From: Chloroflexota bacterium
Lineage (GTDB): Bacteria > Chloroflexota > Dehalococcoidia > Lucifugimonadales > Lucifugimonadaceae
Direction: 5' to 3'
Assembly: GCA_002712125.1 (NCBI GenBank)
Contig: PASL01000005.1
Location: 21,350-26,810 of the forward strand
Length of the DNA: 5,461 nt
Shown here: positions 5,270 through 5,461 of the stretch, one piece after another
How positions within the stretch are numbered: the first letter of the stretch is position 1
Layout of the letters: every line of letters starts with the position of its first letter
Translations under genes and position numbers: made by a program
Notes under the pieces: model-generated
Told to the model about the DNA's origin: nothing
Databases searched by the model: none
The model's input: only the letters and a program-made list of their open reading frames with translations

Positions 5270-5461
5270 TTATTTAGCTTCTTCCTTAGGAGCTTCATCC
5301 TTAGGAGCTTCATCCTTAGTAGCTTCTTCCTTAGGAGCTTCATCCTTAGTAGCTTCATCCTTAGGAGCTTCTTCCTTAGGAGCTTCATCCTTAGTAGCTT
5401 CATCCTTAGTAGCTTCATCCTTAGTAGCTTCATCCTTAGTAGCTTCATCCTTAGTAGCTTC
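5270..5461 (-). CDS. rpsP: C-terminal repeat tail of probable ribosomal protein S16, 5'-truncated by the window
   Basis: The minus-strand frame that ends in TAA at 5270-5272 is open to the window edge: 63 residues made only of E-A, twelve pentapeptides of form (T/P)-K-(D/E)-E-A, and a last K. No part of the S16 core is visible. The assignment rests on the conserved gene order rpsP-khpA-rimM and on the known occurrence of long Ala/Glu/Lys/Pro-rich C-terminal extensions on S16 in several phyla. The frame choice (EATKD rather than the equally open KLLRM) is set by the stop codon 2 nt before khpA and by the acidic/lysine composition of such tails. The tail should be disordered or weakly helical and would project from the ribosome. 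Another rpsP-position protein cannot be excluded. Confidence 0.72.
   Translation of the reverse strand, partial: EATKDEATKDEATKDEATKDEATKDEAPKEEAPKDEATKDEAPKEEATKDEAPKDEAPKEEAK
5276..5461 (-). repeat. 15-bp tandem repeat (minisatellite), 12 full units plus a 6-bp partial, continuing past the window
   Basis: Minus-strand unit: (A/C)CT-AAG-GA(T/A)-GAA-GCT. Twelve complete 15-bp units occupy 5276-5455, followed by GAAGCT. Only two sites vary: Thr/Pro (ACT or CCT) and Asp/Glu (GAT or GAA). From N to C the units are five identical TKDEA, then PKEEA, PKDEA, TKDEA, PKEEA, TKDEA, PKDEA, PKEEA. All other positions, synonymous ones included, are identical, which indicates recent expansion or homogenisation. 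Units are a multiple of three, so copy-number changes keep the reading frame. Confidence 0.97.

Noticed and set aside
5260..5448. Minus-strand ORF encoding repeated MKLLR units
   Set aside because: It is the out-of-frame reading of the same 15-bp repeat. The EATKD frame ends 2 nt before khpA, as expected for rpsP, and has the composition of known S16 tails.
5273..5461. CRISPR array or non-coding satellite
   Set aside because: Units are 15 bp with no spacers, keep an open frame joined to an operon stop codon, and vary only in coding-consistent ways.

Overview
The window is a visibly AT-rich piece of bacterial chromosome with short intergenic gaps. Gene content and the wording of several proteins suggest a free-living bacterium. 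The aminotransferase, the long Ala/Glu/Lys/Pro tail on the presumed S16, and a GAAC-N4-GTTC LexA-type operator would fit a marine Chloroflexota (Dehalococcoidia/SAR202-like) lineage. That placement is a tentative impression from sequence memory; no search was run.

Left part (1-2697): the 3' end of a D-2-hydroxyacid dehydrogenase (+) runs into a convergent SAM-dependent methyltransferase (-), with a 14-bp tail-to-tail overlap. The methyltransferase is divergent from a class I/II PLP aminotransferase (+), which starts at TTG behind a clear ribosome binding site. The 86-bp divergent gap carries overlapping candidate promoters.

Middle (2698-2936): about 240 bp without a conventional gene, but dense in signals. 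In order it holds a 7-bp inverted repeat, a one-mismatch LexA-type box, an extended -10 promoter, a perfect GAAC-N4-GTTC box exactly 30 bp from the first, a Shine-Dalgarno sequence, a 23-codon ORF and a rho-independent terminator. It reads as a compact, probably SOS-controlled unit making a ~170-nt transcript that encodes a small basic peptide. This is the most novel item in the window.

Right part (2937-5461, all on -, transcribed right to left): the tail of rpsP (ribosomal protein S16), then khpA (KH RNA-binding protein), rimM (16S rRNA processing factor), yebC (ribosome-associated translation factor family), and finally a regulator with a GAF-like region plus an OmpR/PhoB winged helix but no receiver domain. 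Gaps are 2, 8, 14 and 11 nt, so this looks like one ribosome assembly and translation operon ending in a regulator. The visible end of rpsP is entirely a tandem 15-bp minisatellite encoding a (T/P)-K-(D/E)-E-A pentapeptide tail, which runs off the window edge.
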